A stretch of DNA of 64,000 nucleotides from Candidatus Bathyarchaeota archaeon (GCA_018396755.1 JAGTQM010000007.1:1-64000); one strand, 5' to 3'; shown: positions 40,018 through 50,592, numbered from the stretch's first letter. The notes: a model not told the origin generated them from the letters alone. Made by a program: numbers and translations.

Positions 40018-40569
40018 TTAATTTTTCAATCCTTGTGACGTTAAGAGCTGTTTCAAAAGCTCTTGCGGTGTGTATACTGCTACTAATATTTTATCAGCTT
40101 GCCTCAGAATCTCCTCATCGGTTGTGGTAAACACTGCGTCCATCTTTTCTGCTGTGGATACAATTAATGAATCGTTCAACCCCAATCCTATCTCTCGCAA
40201 TTCCTTAGATCTTAAGAGAAGAGACAACAAGTTGAGAGGAACGAATTGTACAGGCGTTTTCTCATGCATTAACAAACCTTTAAGTAACTCATCGGCCTTC
40301 CGAAGATACGTTTCAGGCTTTGTGGTGATTTTCGCAATCTTATGAATTGAGCCAATGTATTCTTGAATTGAAAGGGCACTCATAAACCGCTCTAATCCAC
40401 GTGCTCTCATTATCTTTTCAGACAGACGTTTCTCCTCGCTTTCTTCTGGGAAAGTCAAGAAAACCATTAGCATGGAATCGAGCAAAACCCGCAAAACTTC
40501 ACCAGCAAAATACTTAATAGTCTGGTAATTTATATTTTTTCTGGCGAAAATCATGTATGCATACGGCAA
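40018..40569 (-). CDS. PIN domain protein (toxin-like)
   Basis: VLRVLLDSMLMVFLTF ... LGLNDSLIVSTAEKMDAVFTTTDEEIL. Confidence 0.75.
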   Translation of the reverse strand: MPYAYMIFARKNINYQTIKYFAGEVLRVLLDSMLMVFLTFPEESEEKRLSEKIMRARGLERFMSALSIQEYIGSIHKIAKITTKPETYLRKADELLKGLLMHEKTPVQFVPLNLLSLLLRSKELREIGLGLNDSLIVSTAEKMDAVFTTTDEEILRQADKILVAVYTPQELLKQLLTSQGLKN

Positions 40570-40813
40570 GGTCGGTAAGAAAGGAGCACTCTACCCCCCT
40601 AAAAGCCTACGAGAGAAACTTCAACTCAAAGAGGGAGACATGATCCAATATATCGTTAAGGGTGACAGCCTACTCGTAGTAAAAATACCAGACCCCTTAG
40701 AGGTTGCCAGTGAATTTAACATACCCTTTGATATAAAAAAGGCGGTAAAAATAATTGGTGAAGTCGGAAAAGAAAGTGAAAGAGAAATTGAAGAGGAAAT
40801 CCTAAAAACATAA
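40553..40813 (+). CDS. AbrB/SpoVT-like antitoxin
   Basis: GKVGKKGALYPPKSLREKLQLKEGDMIQYIVKGDSLLVVKI swapped-hairpin pattern. Confidence 0.75.
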   Translation: MYAYGKVGKKGALYPPKSLREKLQLKEGDMIQYIVKGDSLLVVKIPDPLEVASEFNIPFDIKKAVKIIGEVGKESEREIEEEILKT

Positions 40814-41052
40814 AAAAGACAATTAAATCCCTTCATTGAAGCATCAGGAGTTTATGGCTTAAACCAGAAAAAATATGCTAACTTCATACCGTGCGTTTAG
40901 GTTCTGAGAACCACTTCATACTCAGCAGGCTTAAGGTTTTCTTAGACATTAAAAATAATAAGCTTGTGCAACATTCCACCTACGCGTATTGGTGAGGCAT
41001 AAAGTGAAAAGTATATATTACCTTATTGCCATAAAGCTCTCGATTTAAACGT

Positions 41053-41328
41053 ATGATAAGGGCCAAGCTGAACGAAGAGGTTGAACAGAGATTCAGAGAG
41101 CTAGCCATGCGGAGATTCGGGTACGGCAAGGGCTCCCTGGCCAAGGCCGCTGAGGAGGCAATCCTCATGTGGATATCCAGCATGGAAAGGGAGAATATTA
41201 CATTTAAAGGGGATCCTGTAAACGCTATAGATGGCCTACTCTCAGACGTAAAGGTTGACTCTGTTGAGCTCCAACATAGAATCAAGGATCTGTGGCTGAT
41301 GAAAGTTGCAGAAGACATATCTAGTTGA
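41053..41328 (+). CDS. VapB-like antitoxin, followed by truncated VapC start
   Basis: MIRAKLNEEVEQRFRELAMRRFGYGKGSLAKAAEEAILMWI; next frame encodes KTYLVDTNILLEVMLSQLR*. Confidence 0.7.
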   Translation: MIRAKLNEEVEQRFRELAMRRFGYGKGSLAKAAEEAILMWISSMERENITFKGDPVNAIDGLLSDVKVDSVELQHRIKDLWLMKVAEDISS

Positions 41329-41441
41329 CACTAACATTCTTCTGGAAGTTATGCTTTCCCAGCTCAGATAAATATATTTAAATTTTTCCACGCTTTCAAA
41401 TTCAAACAATAAACAACCGAAAGATGTTAAAAACAGAGCCC

Positions 41442-42260
41442 TTAAACTCTAACTATATCTAAGCCTATGCTTTTCAAATAGTCAACTGCTTCCCCTCTAA
41501 TACCACCTGGAATACCCTTCCAGTCTATTAGAGCATGTTGAACTTTCTCAAGCGTTCTTTCTACGCAAGTCTTGAGAATATGCATATTTTTAAGGTTTTC
41601 AAGAGCGTACTTAGAAACTATGTGAGCTGGCGCTAAATCCCCCCATAAACCCACATTGGTGAATTTAGGATTGTAATGCGGCCCACCTACAGCTAGAGCA
41701 GCTGGAAAACGGGGGACGGATTGAACAGCAGCCATAGCGGCTTCAGCGACAACTTCACCAGCTTCAACGTCTTCCCACTCCCTCTGAGTACTACCAATTT
41801 CCACGAACATCGATGGGATGTCAAGCGACGGACCGTGATGCGTAGCCTCATAGGAGACTTTAAACTTAAGACCTCTATCTTCAACAAGCCTATTCATTTC
41901 AATTAACGCCGCCTTCATCGCGTTAGCTGGCGCTATGGACAATTTATAAGGTAATCCGCCGTATGTTTCAGCTCCCAGATTTCCAGGCGCATGAATTGAA
42001 AGAGTAGCCGTCCCACTTAGACTTGCATGTCTAGATAGGAATACTACTAAGCTTGGCTTAAAATGTTGTCCAATAAACTGGGAGTCGACAACATCCCCCG
42101 CGATGGAAACCAGCATAATTGCTTCATTTTCAACGTTAAACTTATAAATCGGCTTACCCTGATACGTATCTCCAGATCTCTCAAATCCATATCTACTTAT
42201 AAGAGCATTAGCTATGTTTACACCAGCTTTATCGGATTCGGAGAAGACTAGAAGCTTCAA
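41442..42260 (-). CDS. dtdA: D-aminoacyl-tRNA deacylase, archaeal DtdA/GEK1 type
   Basis: VSYEATHHGPSLDIPSMFVEIGSTQREWED, AVGGPHYNPKFT. Confidence 0.92.
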   Translation of the reverse strand: MKLLVFSESDKAGVNIANALISRYGFERSGDTYQGKPIYKFNVENEAIMLVSIAGDVVDSQFIGQHFKPSLVVFLSRHASLSGTATLSIHAPGNLGAETYGGLPYKLSIAPANAMKAALIEMNRLVEDRGLKFKVSYEATHHGPSLDIPSMFVEIGSTQREWEDVEAGEVVAEAAMAAVQSVPRFPAALAVGGPHYNPKFTNVGLWGDLAPAHIVSKYALENLKNMHILKTCVERTLEKVQHALIDWKGIPGGIRGEAVDYLKSIGLDIVRV

Positions 42261-42270
42261 AACCTATCAT

Positions 42271-43197
42271 CTAAGTTAACATAGAGTATAAAAGTGCCTT
42301 CTGAGAGTGAAGTCTGTTTTCAGCCTGCTCTAAAACCACGGATTGAGCTGAATCTAAAACCTCATCCGTAACTTCTTCACCTCTCCTAGCTGGTAGGCAA
42401 TGCATGAAAACCGCGCCTCTCCCAGCCATAGACATAAGCCTACAGTTTACCTGGTATTTAGGTAGGAAATCTTTAAGCCTTTTCTCCCTCTCAGCTTCAA
42501 AACCCATAGATACGAAAACATCCGTATAAACGACGTCTGCATTTTTAACCGCTTCCTCCGGATCATTGAGAATTTCAACTTTCGCACCTGATTTCTCAGC
42601 ATTCCGGTAAGCCCATTCAACAGCATCGGATAGAGGCTCATAGCCCTTTGCACATGCAACGGAAATATTTACACCTACTTTGCTACAGCCTATTAAAAGA
42701 GAATTACAGACGTTATTACCGTCACCGACGTAGGCCAATTTCAAACCCTTTAGAAAACCTTTAACTTCTCTCATCGTCAAGAGGTCTCCAAGTATTTGAC
42801 ATGGATGCCACCTATCTGATAAACCGTTTATCACAGGTATGGGAGACCACTTAGCATACTCATCTAAATCAGTTTGCCTTAGAACTCTAGCCATAACAAC
42901 GTCAACGTATCTTCCCAAGACTCTAGCCGTGTCTTTAATCGCCTCACCTCTACCCAGTTGCAGATCATCCCATCTTAAGTATAGAGCATATCCTCCCAAC
43001 TGACGCATTGCAACTTCAAAGGAAACCCTTGTCCTAGTCGACGGCTTCTGAAAAATCATCGCTAGAGTTTTCCCCTCTAGGGATTTCGAGTAGGCTTGAG
43101 GATTCCTCTTCATAGCTAATGCTACGTCTATTACCTGGAGAATATCATCAGCCTCCAACTCCTGAAGAGTTAAGAGATGTTTAGATTTAAGCGGCAA
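42271..43197 (-). CDS. argF: Ornithine carbamoyltransferase
   Basis: FQKPSTRTRVSFEVAMRQLGG, HPCQILGDLLT, HCLPARRGEEVTDEV. Confidence 0.96.
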   Translation of the reverse strand: MPLKSKHLLTLQELEADDILQVIDVALAMKRNPQAYSKSLEGKTLAMIFQKPSTRTRVSFEVAMRQLGGYALYLRWDDLQLGRGEAIKDTARVLGRYVDVVMARVLRQTDLDEYAKWSPIPVINGLSDRWHPCQILGDLLTMREVKGFLKGLKLAYVGDGNNVCNSLLIGCSKVGVNISVACAKGYEPLSDAVEWAYRNAEKSGAKVEILNDPEEAVKNADVVYTDVFVSMGFEAEREKRLKDFLPKYQVNCRLMSMAGRGAVFMHCLPARRGEEVTDEVLDSAQSVVLEQAENRLHSQKALLYSMLT

Positions 43198-43247
43198 AAT
43201 AACCCTCAGGGGGTATTATGAAACTATCTTTTAAACCTTTTCCAAAA

Positions 43248-44159
43248 TCATGGTAGTATGTTTTCTATAAACTTCTCAGGATCGAATGGCTCTAAATCAT
43301 CAAGGGTTTGACCAACCCCCACGTAAGCGATAGGTCTATCTACCAGCGTGGAAATCGATATAGCAGCTCCACCTTTAGCATCAGCATCCATCTTAGTAAG
43401 TACTACTAAATCTATGTTTAAGCATTTCATAAACTCCTCGGCTTGATTCACAGCATCATTACCCGTTAAAGAATCTCCGACAAACACTACTAAGTCTGGC
43501 TTAGCTATTCTAGCTATCTTCTGCATCTCCTCCATAAGGTTTCTCTTAGTCTGCATCCTCCCAGCAGTGTCGATTAAAACCACATTAATACCATGCGCCT
43601 TAGCGTACTGTACGGCATCGAAAGCCACCGCAGCCGCATCGCTTCCATAGCTCTGCTTTATGGCGCGTATTCCAAGCCTACTCGCCAATATCTCAGCCTG
43701 CTCTATAGCTCCAGCCCTAAACGTATCGCTACAAGCTATGCAAACAGTAAACCCGTTTTTAAGTAGAAGTCTAGCAACCTTAGCCACTGTTAGAGTTTTA
43801 CCGGAACCGTTGACCCCTACGAATAGTATGACGGTCGGCTCTTTTGCGGATAGTTTAAACTTAACCGTTTCAATCAAATCCTTACGGTAACGTGTTGACA
43901 ATTTCCCCAGGAGAACCTGTCTCAACGTACTTTTAACAGTAGGTTTAACGTCTTCAAACCTCTTAACTTTAACACCTGAAAGCTTTTCAGAAACCTCTGA
44001 ACATATGTTTTCAGCTACAGTATAGGCTACGTCATTCTTCACAAGTTCAATCTTAAAATCCTCCAGTAGAGGCTTAATCTTCTCAGGGCTTAGCTCTTCC
44101 AAGCTGATTTTCTCTACGAATAGGGAGAAGGCTTTTCTAAGACTTTCTAGCAGAACCAC
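43248..44159 (-). CDS. ftsY: Signal recognition particle receptor FtsY
   Basis: GVNGSGKTLTVAKVA, DTFRAGAIEQAEIL, DTAGRMQT, TKMDADAKGG. Confidence 0.96.
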   Translation of the reverse strand: MVLLESLRKAFSLFVEKISLEELSPEKIKPLLEDFKIELVKNDVAYTVAENICSEVSEKLSGVKVKRFEDVKPTVKSTLRQVLLGKLSTRYRKDLIETVKFKLSAKEPTVILFVGVNGSGKTLTVAKVARLLLKNGFTVCIACSDTFRAGAIEQAEILASRLGIRAIKQSYGSDAAAVAFDAVQYAKAHGINVVLIDTAGRMQTKRNLMEEMQKIARIAKPDLVVFVGDSLTGNDAVNQAEEFMKCLNIDLVVLTKMDADAKGGAAISISTLVDRPIAYVGVGQTLDDLEPFDPEKFIENILP

Positions 44160-44583
44160 CAGCCTCCCTAATCCTTATTAAACGTTCAAGATTCCCCCTG
44201 CTTTCTTCAAGCTTTTGGGAGGCTTGTACAAGCTGCTGCTGGAGGGAAGATTTAATCTGTTCAAGTCTAGATATACGTTCACTGATCATATCTATGGATT
44301 CTTTAATACTCTTCTCCACGCATACATTTGCACCGACACCTACAACAACCTTACTGATGCTTTCGACTTTAGCGAATATGTAGGAGCCTGCCCCAATAGG
44401 AACAAGTATGTTATCACCTTCCTTAGCAGATTCTAGAGCTTTTAATGTTTCAAGAGCCATTTGAGACTCACTTAAAGTCGCATCCGTCATATCAAGCCTT
44501 GACTTAATAACGTTTAAAGTCGCCTCTAAAAGCTGGATTTCCGTAGCAAGCCTATTAATCTCCTCATCTGAAGAAGCGCTCAT
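44137..44583 (-). CDS. pfdA: Prefoldin alpha subunit
   Basis: VPIGAGSYIFAKVESISKVVVGVGANVCVEKSIKESIDMI; next to ftsY. Confidence 0.9.
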   Translation of the reverse strand: MSASSDEEINRLATEIQLLEATLNVIKSRLDMTDATLSESQMALETLKALESAKEGDNILVPIGAGSYIFAKVESISKVVVGVGANVCVEKSIKESIDMISERISRLEQIKSSLQQQLVQASQKLEESRGNLERLIRIREAGGSARKS

Positions 44584-44840
44584 AGAAACCTCTTATAATT
44601 CGTAACTCAAGCGGAAATATAAAACCTTTCATTTTTACCTCCATCTTTTGAGGAATATCATTCCGTTGAGAACCATCACATATTTGAAAACTGTTTCAAA
44701 GACATTCTAGGAGACTTATGGAGGCTGTAGATTCTTTTAAACCCCTTTATTTCCCATTAGACCTCTAGAGCTATATCTGTCTCACTATTCGTTTAGAGAA
44801 CATCTAAAAATCTTCACGCATAGCTATTCTAGATGCAACC

Positions 44841-45836
44841 TTAATTGATACTAAGGGTTTGTGCTTTATGACATGCCACGTAGTGGTTTTCCGTAACCTC
44901 TATAAGCCGCGGCTTTTCAGTTTCACACGTTTCCTCTTTAAACGGGCATCTCGTATGGAATCTACATCCTGAGGGGGGATTTATAGGGCTGGGCACTTCC
45001 CCTTTTAGCTCTATGTGTTTCCGCTTTACCCTAGGGTTTGGTATAGGTACGGCGGAGAGTAGAGCTATTGTATACGGATGTCTAGGATCTGAAAATATCT
45101 CCTTCTTTAAGCCTAACTCCACCATCTCCCCTAAATACATTATCCCTATTCTATCTGAGATGTATTTGGATACAGCTAAGTCATGAGTTATGAATAGGTA
45201 TGTTAAATCCAACTCGCTTTGCAACTGCTTCATAAGCTCAAGTATTTTAGACCTGAGAGAAACATCTATCATTGAGATGGGCTCATCTGCTACTATGAAT
45301 TCAGGGTTAACTATTATAGCTCTAGCTATAGCGGCTCTCTGCCTCTGCCCTCCGCTAAGCTCATGAGGATAAGCATTGTAAAACTTCTCCGGAGGCTCTA
45401 AACCCACCTTCCTAAGCGTTTCAAAGACCATGCTTTTCTTCTCACCCCCCTCAGCTATGCCGTGGATTTCAAGAGGATGCCCAACAGCATCACCTATTCT
45501 CATACGGGGATTAAGCGACGCATAGGGATCTTGAAATATAATCTGCATGTTTTTCCTAAGCCTTCTAAGCTCTTCACCTTTAAGGAATGTTATATCCCTC
45601 CCCTTAAAAATAAGCCTACCATCCGTAGGATCTATCAGCCGTAAAATAAGTCTTCCAGTTGTAGTTTTACCGCATCCACTCTCACCCACCAGGGAGAAGA
45701 TTTCCCTCTTCCTTATTTCAAAGCTGACACCGTCTACAGCTTTAACATAGTCAACCTTCCGGCTTAGTATTCTCTCTAGAAGCCCCTTCTGTACGGGAAA
45801 GTACTTCTTTAAATCTTTTACCTGAACTTGAATCAT
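44841..45836 (-). CDS. Oligopeptide/dipeptide ABC transporter ATP-binding protein (OppF/DppF-like)
   Basis: GESGCGKTTTGR, ELSGGQRQRAAIARA, C-terminal CRFHTRCPF. Confidence 0.93.
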   Translation of the reverse strand: MIQVQVKDLKKYFPVQKGLLERILSRKVDYVKAVDGVSFEIRKREIFSLVGESGCGKTTTGRLILRLIDPTDGRLIFKGRDITFLKGEELRRLRKNMQIIFQDPYASLNPRMRIGDAVGHPLEIHGIAEGGEKKSMVFETLRKVGLEPPEKFYNAYPHELSGGQRQRAAIARAIIVNPEFIVADEPISMIDVSLRSKILELMKQLQSELDLTYLFITHDLAVSKYISDRIGIMYLGEMVELGLKKEIFSDPRHPYTIALLSAVPIPNPRVKRKHIELKGEVPSPINPPSGCRFHTRCPFKEETCETEKPRLIEVTENHYVACHKAQTLSIN

Positions 45837-45857
45837 ACATTACATCCTCGAAAGTGT

Positions 45858-46832
45858 TTACTCTACGTATCTAAAACATTTTACAAACCGCCCTCTTTCA
45901 AATTCCACAGTCTGCGGTTCCACTTCTCCACATCGATGCTCAGCGTAGGGGCATCTTACGTGGAATCTGCATCCCTTAGGCGGGTTGATGAGACTGGGCG
46001 GTATACCCGGTATATACTTTAACTTCTGATCTGAGAGCTGGATGTTAGGTATAGATTCCAATAAGGCCTCTGAGTATGGATGTAAAGGACTGTTGAAGAA
46101 TGAATTTACATCGCTATATTCTACAAGCTGACCAGCATACATTATCGCTATTCTATCAGCCACCTCTGCTACTATGCTAACGTCATGCGTTATCAGAATC
46201 AGCCCCATACCGTACACCTGTTTAAGCTTTCTCATAAGCTCTAAAATCTGATATTGGACTATTACGTCGAGCGCAGATGTAGGCTCGTCTGCTATCACCA
46301 GATCTGGTTTTAAACACAATGCTAAGGCTATCATAATCCTCTGCCTCATCCCCCCGCTCAACTGATGGGGATAATCGTTAAACCTTTCAGGTAGTATACC
46401 TACGTCTTCGAGGAGAGAACAGGCTCTTTCAACGGCTTTCTCACGGGGAACCCCCTCGTGAGACACTATCGTTTCAACAATATGATCACCAACCTTCATT
46501 AAAGGGTTCAACGACGTCATCGGATCCTGGAAAACCATACCTATACGCTTCCCTCTAACTTTACGCATTTCATCTTCACTTAATGCCGTAAGGTCTATTC
46601 CATCGAAGAAAACCTTTCCACCCACTATTTTACCAGGTGGAGGTATTAGCCTAAGTATAGATAGGCCTAAAGTAGACTTACCTGATCCAGATTCCCCCAC
46701 CAACCCTACGGTTTCACCCCTATCCATATTAAAGCTTACGCTATCCACTGCTTTAACAACACCTTCATCCGTATAGTAGTAAACTTTTAGGTTTTCCAGC
46801 GAGAGGAGGGGCTTCCGATTCATGGATGTCAT
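45858..46832 (-). CDS. Oligopeptide/dipeptide ABC transporter ATP-binding protein (OppD/DppD-like)
   Basis: GESGSGKSTLG, LSGGMRQRIMIALAL, CRFHVRCPYAEHRC. Confidence 0.93.
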   Translation of the reverse strand: MTSMNRKPLLSLENLKVYYYTDEGVVKAVDSVSFNMDRGETVGLVGESGSGKSTLGLSILRLIPPPGKIVGGKVFFDGIDLTALSEDEMRKVRGKRIGMVFQDPMTSLNPLMKVGDHIVETIVSHEGVPREKAVERACSLLEDVGILPERFNDYPHQLSGGMRQRIMIALALCLKPDLVIADEPTSALDVIVQYQILELMRKLKQVYGMGLILITHDVSIVAEVADRIAIMYAGQLVEYSDVNSFFNSPLHPYSEALLESIPNIQLSDQKLKYIPGIPPSLINPPKGCRFHVRCPYAEHRCGEVEPQTVEFERGRFVKCFRYVE

Positions 46833-47695
46833 CTTCTAACCAACCTAGGATTTAAGATTTCAGTAAGCCCTTCTCCAAATAGACTAAAACCAAGGGTTAA
46901 AAAGACTATCATAAGCCCTGGGAAAGTACTTGGCCACCATATTTTCGACGTGAGGTAGGGGTATCCCATCCTTAGATCGAAACCCCAATCTGGTGTAGGA
47001 GCTGTTATACCGAGCCCAATGAAACTTAGAGCCGCAGCTGTGAGCACGGCGTCCGCGGCGTTGAGCGATAAGATTATTGGTAGAGATGGAATAATATTGG
47101 GAAGTATATATTTAAACATCACCGTTCTATCCTTTGCACCTATTGCTTTAGCCGCTTCTACAAACAAGTTTTCCTTAACCGACAGCGCCTCCCCTCTGAC
47201 CATTCTAAAGTACGTCGGTATGTATACTACGGTTAATGACATTCCCATCGATATTTCACCTGGACCAAGCATAACAGCTAAAGCTATGGCTAAAACCAGA
47301 CCTGGAAAAGCGTAGAGACTATCCATAAAAAGTGAGATTACACTATCCAGTTTACCCCCTAAATAGCCTGATAAAAGCCCTATGGGGACACCTATTAGAA
47401 AGGATAGGGTCATAGATAGTAGTGTGATCCGTAGAACTATTCTCGTCCCATGTATAATTCTACTTAAAATATCTCGTCCAAGCCCATCCGTACCCATGGG
47501 AAACTTAAAGCTTGGGCTTTCAAGGGGGGCTCCAGCCCTCTTCACAGGATTGTAGGGTGATATGAAGGACGCTAATAGAGCCATTAAGACAAAAGACAAT
47601 ACTATGGCAAACCCTATGAACGTGAAATAGTATTTTACCCCTCTTCTGAATTTAAGCCTTCTCAGAATGGATGAGATGATACTTGAGAATAACAT
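46829..47695 (-). CDS. Dipeptide ABC transporter permease (DppC-like)
   Basis: FPMGTDGLGRDILSRIIHGTRI, EAAKAIGAKDRTVMFKYILPNIIPSL. Confidence 0.93.
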   Translation of the reverse strand: MLFSSIISSILRRLKFRRGVKYYFTFIGFAIVLSFVLMALLASFISPYNPVKRAGAPLESPSFKFPMGTDGLGRDILSRIIHGTRIVLRITLLSMTLSFLIGVPIGLLSGYLGGKLDSVISLFMDSLYAFPGLVLAIALAVMLGPGEISMGMSLTVVYIPTYFRMVRGEALSVKENLFVEAAKAIGAKDRTVMFKYILPNIIPSLPIILSLNAADAVLTAAALSFIGLGITAPTPDWGFDLRMGYPYLTSKIWWPSTFPGLMIVFLTLGFSLFGEGLTEILNPRLVRR

Positions 47696-47709
47696 ATTAT
47701 CCCCACCTT

Positions 47710-48717
47710 TCAGTAGCGGATTCTAGGATCTATGTAGACATATATGATATCCACTATTAGACTTACTAAGACTACTAGAAAGGCGAAGAACACTATAGTC
47801 CCCTGAACTGTTGTAAAATCTCTATATAGAATTCTCTCGGTAAGAAAAGTCCCCATGCCTGGCCAAGAGAAAGTCGTCTCTGTCAATATGGCTCCTGCCA
47901 ATAGTGCTGCAAACTGTAAACCCATCATCGTCAATATTGGGATAAACGCGTTTTTCAACGCATGCTTATATACCACCTTCCTCTCAGAGAGCCCCCTTGC
48001 CCTCGCAGCCACTATGTAATCTCTTTGAAGCACGTTTAACATGTGAGCTCTCGTTAACCTCGTGAATATTCCTGAAAGATAGAATCCTAAAGTTACTGTA
48101 GGTAGGATTAAATGCCTTATAGCGCTTACTAGACTCGGTATGTTGAACGTTAGAAGACTGTCTAAGACGTATAGTCCCGTTATCGTTTTAGGGGCCATAA
48201 GAGGATCTATACGTCCGCTTGTCGGCAGCCATCCTAAGTATACTCCGAAGATAAGTTGAAGAGATATACCTAGCCACGGTATGAAGATGGCGTAAGTTAT
48301 TATTCCATAGACTCTGAAGAAGTGGTCTATTAGCTTACCATACCTGCAGGCTGAGAAAATTCCCGTTAAGATTCCTACAACAACACCGAATAGGAAAGCT
48401 GATATCGATAGCTCTAAAGTGGCTGGAAAATGCTCCATGATCTCTTCTAATACAGGTCTTTGACCCCATATTAGCGACCTACCTAAATCCAAGCTTAGTA
48501 CTTTCCAAAGATAGCCTAAAAATTGAATGTAAAGAGGATCGTTAAGACCTAACTTTTCCCTCATTTTATCGATTTGCTCTTTAGGAGCATGAGCCCCCAG
48601 TATAGCGCTTACAGGGTCTCCTGCTACTCTCATTACTAGAAATACTATTGTTAAAAGTATTAGTATCATTGGAATTGCAAGTAGAATCCTTCTAGCGACG
48701 TATACTCTTAAAGACAA
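47710..48717 (-). CDS. Dipeptide ABC transporter permease (DppB-like)
   Basis: YIVAARARGLSERKVVYKHALKNAFIPILTMMG, AILTETTFSWPGMG. Confidence 0.93.
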   Translation of the reverse strand: MSLRVYVARRILLAIPMILILLTIVFLVMRVAGDPVSAILGAHAPKEQIDKMREKLGLNDPLYIQFLGYLWKVLSLDLGRSLIWGQRPVLEEIMEHFPATLELSISAFLFGVVVGILTGIFSACRYGKLIDHFFRVYGIITYAIFIPWLGISLQLIFGVYLGWLPTSGRIDPLMAPKTITGLYVLDSLLTFNIPSLVSAIRHLILPTVTLGFYLSGIFTRLTRAHMLNVLQRDYIVAARARGLSERKVVYKHALKNAFIPILTMMGLQFAALLAGAILTETTFSWPGMGTFLTERILYRDFTTVQGTIVFFAFLVVLVSLIVDIIYVYIDPRIRY

Positions 48718-48757
48718 AGATACTCCTCCAAAAAAAATAGTGGGAAATTAATTTTAC

Positions 48758-50425
48758 TTACTCTTTATAGATGAGATAGTATCTGAGGAGCATAGTCGGG
48801 TCTAAAATCACTCCTCTTACGTTAGGCCAGAAGACTACGTTTAATACGCCTTGAAATAGCGGGATTACTGGAGCCTCCTCAGCCATAAGCTTCTGAATCT
48901 CTATATAGAGCACCGTTCTCTCTTCAACATCTATCCTGATGCTTGCCTCATCTAGAAGCTCATCCATCTTAGGGTTGCTGTAGAACACACCCATATCAGG
49001 AGACCACTCGGAGTGTAGGAATATCGTCGTATAGTCGTCTGGGTCTATATAATCTGGATACCATCCGAGGAGGAATATAGGCATAACACCCGCAGAAATA
49101 TACTCAGCCGCGTACGTAGCCCATTCAGCACTTCTCAACGTAACCTTCATCATACCAGTTTCTTCAAGGCTTTCCTTTATCACGGCAGCTACATCAGCCT
49201 CTAAATCCCCATAATGCGTAGGTGTATACCATAGTTCAAATTCAAAGGGCTTAGCCTCACTATATCCAGCTTCCTGTAGTAAGCTTCTAGCGAGAGCTAG
49301 ATCCCTTTCACCATACTCATCTTTAAAAGCATCTATATGACTCCACATACCCGCTGGGATCATGCTATATAGTGATTGGACAGTGCCTCTATAAACTTCC
49401 TCTACGATTCTCTTCCTATCGATAGCTGCGGCTACAGCCCTTCTAAGACGGACATCATTAAACGGTGCATCCTTACACCTTAAGACTAAGTATCTAATGT
49501 AAGGTCCAGGCACTTCCTCCACTGTTAGAACCCCTCTGCTTTTAAGGTCTTGAACATCCATAGGTCTCAGAGTTCTCCAAGCTATATCTATTTCACCCAT
49601 CTCTACAGCTAATCTTAAGGACGATGCATCTTTGTAGAATTTAACAATAAATGTAGAAGTCTTTGGCGGCGGACCATAGTAGCCTGGGTTGGATTCCAAT
49701 ATTAATTCTACATCTCTAACCCAGCTCTTAATCCTATACGGTCCATAGTGGCCTACTGTAGGCTCTGCAACAGCATCTGACGGATACGAGTTTGGGCTTA
49801 CTGGGAAGTATGGAGGGGTTGCTACTAGGGCTGGGAAGTATGAGACAGCCTTCTTAAGTATGAATCTAACAGTATACGTGTCTACAACTTCAACCGCGTC
49901 AACGAAGGCTGAGACAAGCCATGAAGGATCTAATCCCAGCCGCATAACTCTTTCAATAGAGTATTTAACAGCTGAAGCATCTAAGTCAGTCCCATCTGTA
50001 AACTTCAAACCCTCCCTAAGCTTAAACGTGTAGACTCTTCCATCAGGGCTTACATCGTAAGATTCAGCTATTCCAGGCTCTAGCTCGGTTGTTCCAGGCT
50101 TATATTTGAGGAGACCTTCACCTATATTGTTGAAGACTTCCCACGTGTAGAAATCGTATGCTTTAGCGGGGTCTAACACCGTGATCTTATCAGTAGTCCC
50201 CATAATAATGGGTTTAGGCTTTACAACCTCCTCTAATGCTTCAATTCTTTCGCCAAGTGTTCTTGCAAGCTCCTCCATTGAGGCTCTTATACTTTCTTCA
50301 GTAGACCTTATCTCCGAGATGGTAGTTGAAAGAGTTGCGATATAACTTAAAGTGGCAATAGAGACTATGAGAGTGAGAAGCATCAACACTACTAGAATCT
50401 TCTCAAGCGTTGTAGCAGATGACAT
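48758..50425 (-). CDS. Extracellular solute-binding protein family 5
   Basis: N-terminal TM/signal, YDFYTWEVFNNIGEGLLKYKPGTTELEPGIAESYDVSPDGRVYTFKLREGLKFTDGT. Confidence 0.93.
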   Translation of the reverse strand: MSSATTLEKILVVLMLLTLIVSIATLSYIATLSTTISEIRSTEESIRASMEELARTLGERIEALEEVVKPKPIIMGTTDKITVLDPAKAYDFYTWEVFNNIGEGLLKYKPGTTELEPGIAESYDVSPDGRVYTFKLREGLKFTDGTDLDASAVKYSIERVMRLGLDPSWLVSAFVDAVEVVDTYTVRFILKKAVSYFPALVATPPYFPVSPNSYPSDAVAEPTVGHYGPYRIKSWVRDVELILESNPGYYGPPPKTSTFIVKFYKDASSLRLAVEMGEIDIAWRTLRPMDVQDLKSRGVLTVEEVPGPYIRYLVLRCKDAPFNDVRLRRAVAAAIDRKRIVEEVYRGTVQSLYSMIPAGMWSHIDAFKDEYGERDLALARSLLQEAGYSEAKPFEFELWYTPTHYGDLEADVAAVIKESLEETGMMKVTLRSAEWATYAAEYISAGVMPIFLLGWYPDYIDPDDYTTIFLHSEWSPDMGVFYSNPKMDELLDEASIRIDVEERTVLYIEIQKLMAEEAPVIPLFQGVLNVVFWPNVRGVILDPTMLLRYYLIYKE

Positions 50426-50592
50426 AACAATTTCCCCATTTTTGAATATTTTTCTTTAAAAGATTTAAGTCTTATCCTTCAAAGATTTAAAAATTCAATC
50501 AAAACCTAAACGTGCTTTTAGAATAAAGTTTTAAACCCTAAACCCCCGGTAATCTTATTTGCGCTTCCTAAAAAAAACACTATCTCATCCTT

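Noticed and set aside
41721-41906. Small ORFs antisense to dtdA
   Set aside because: Shadow ORFs of a conserved gene without independent support.
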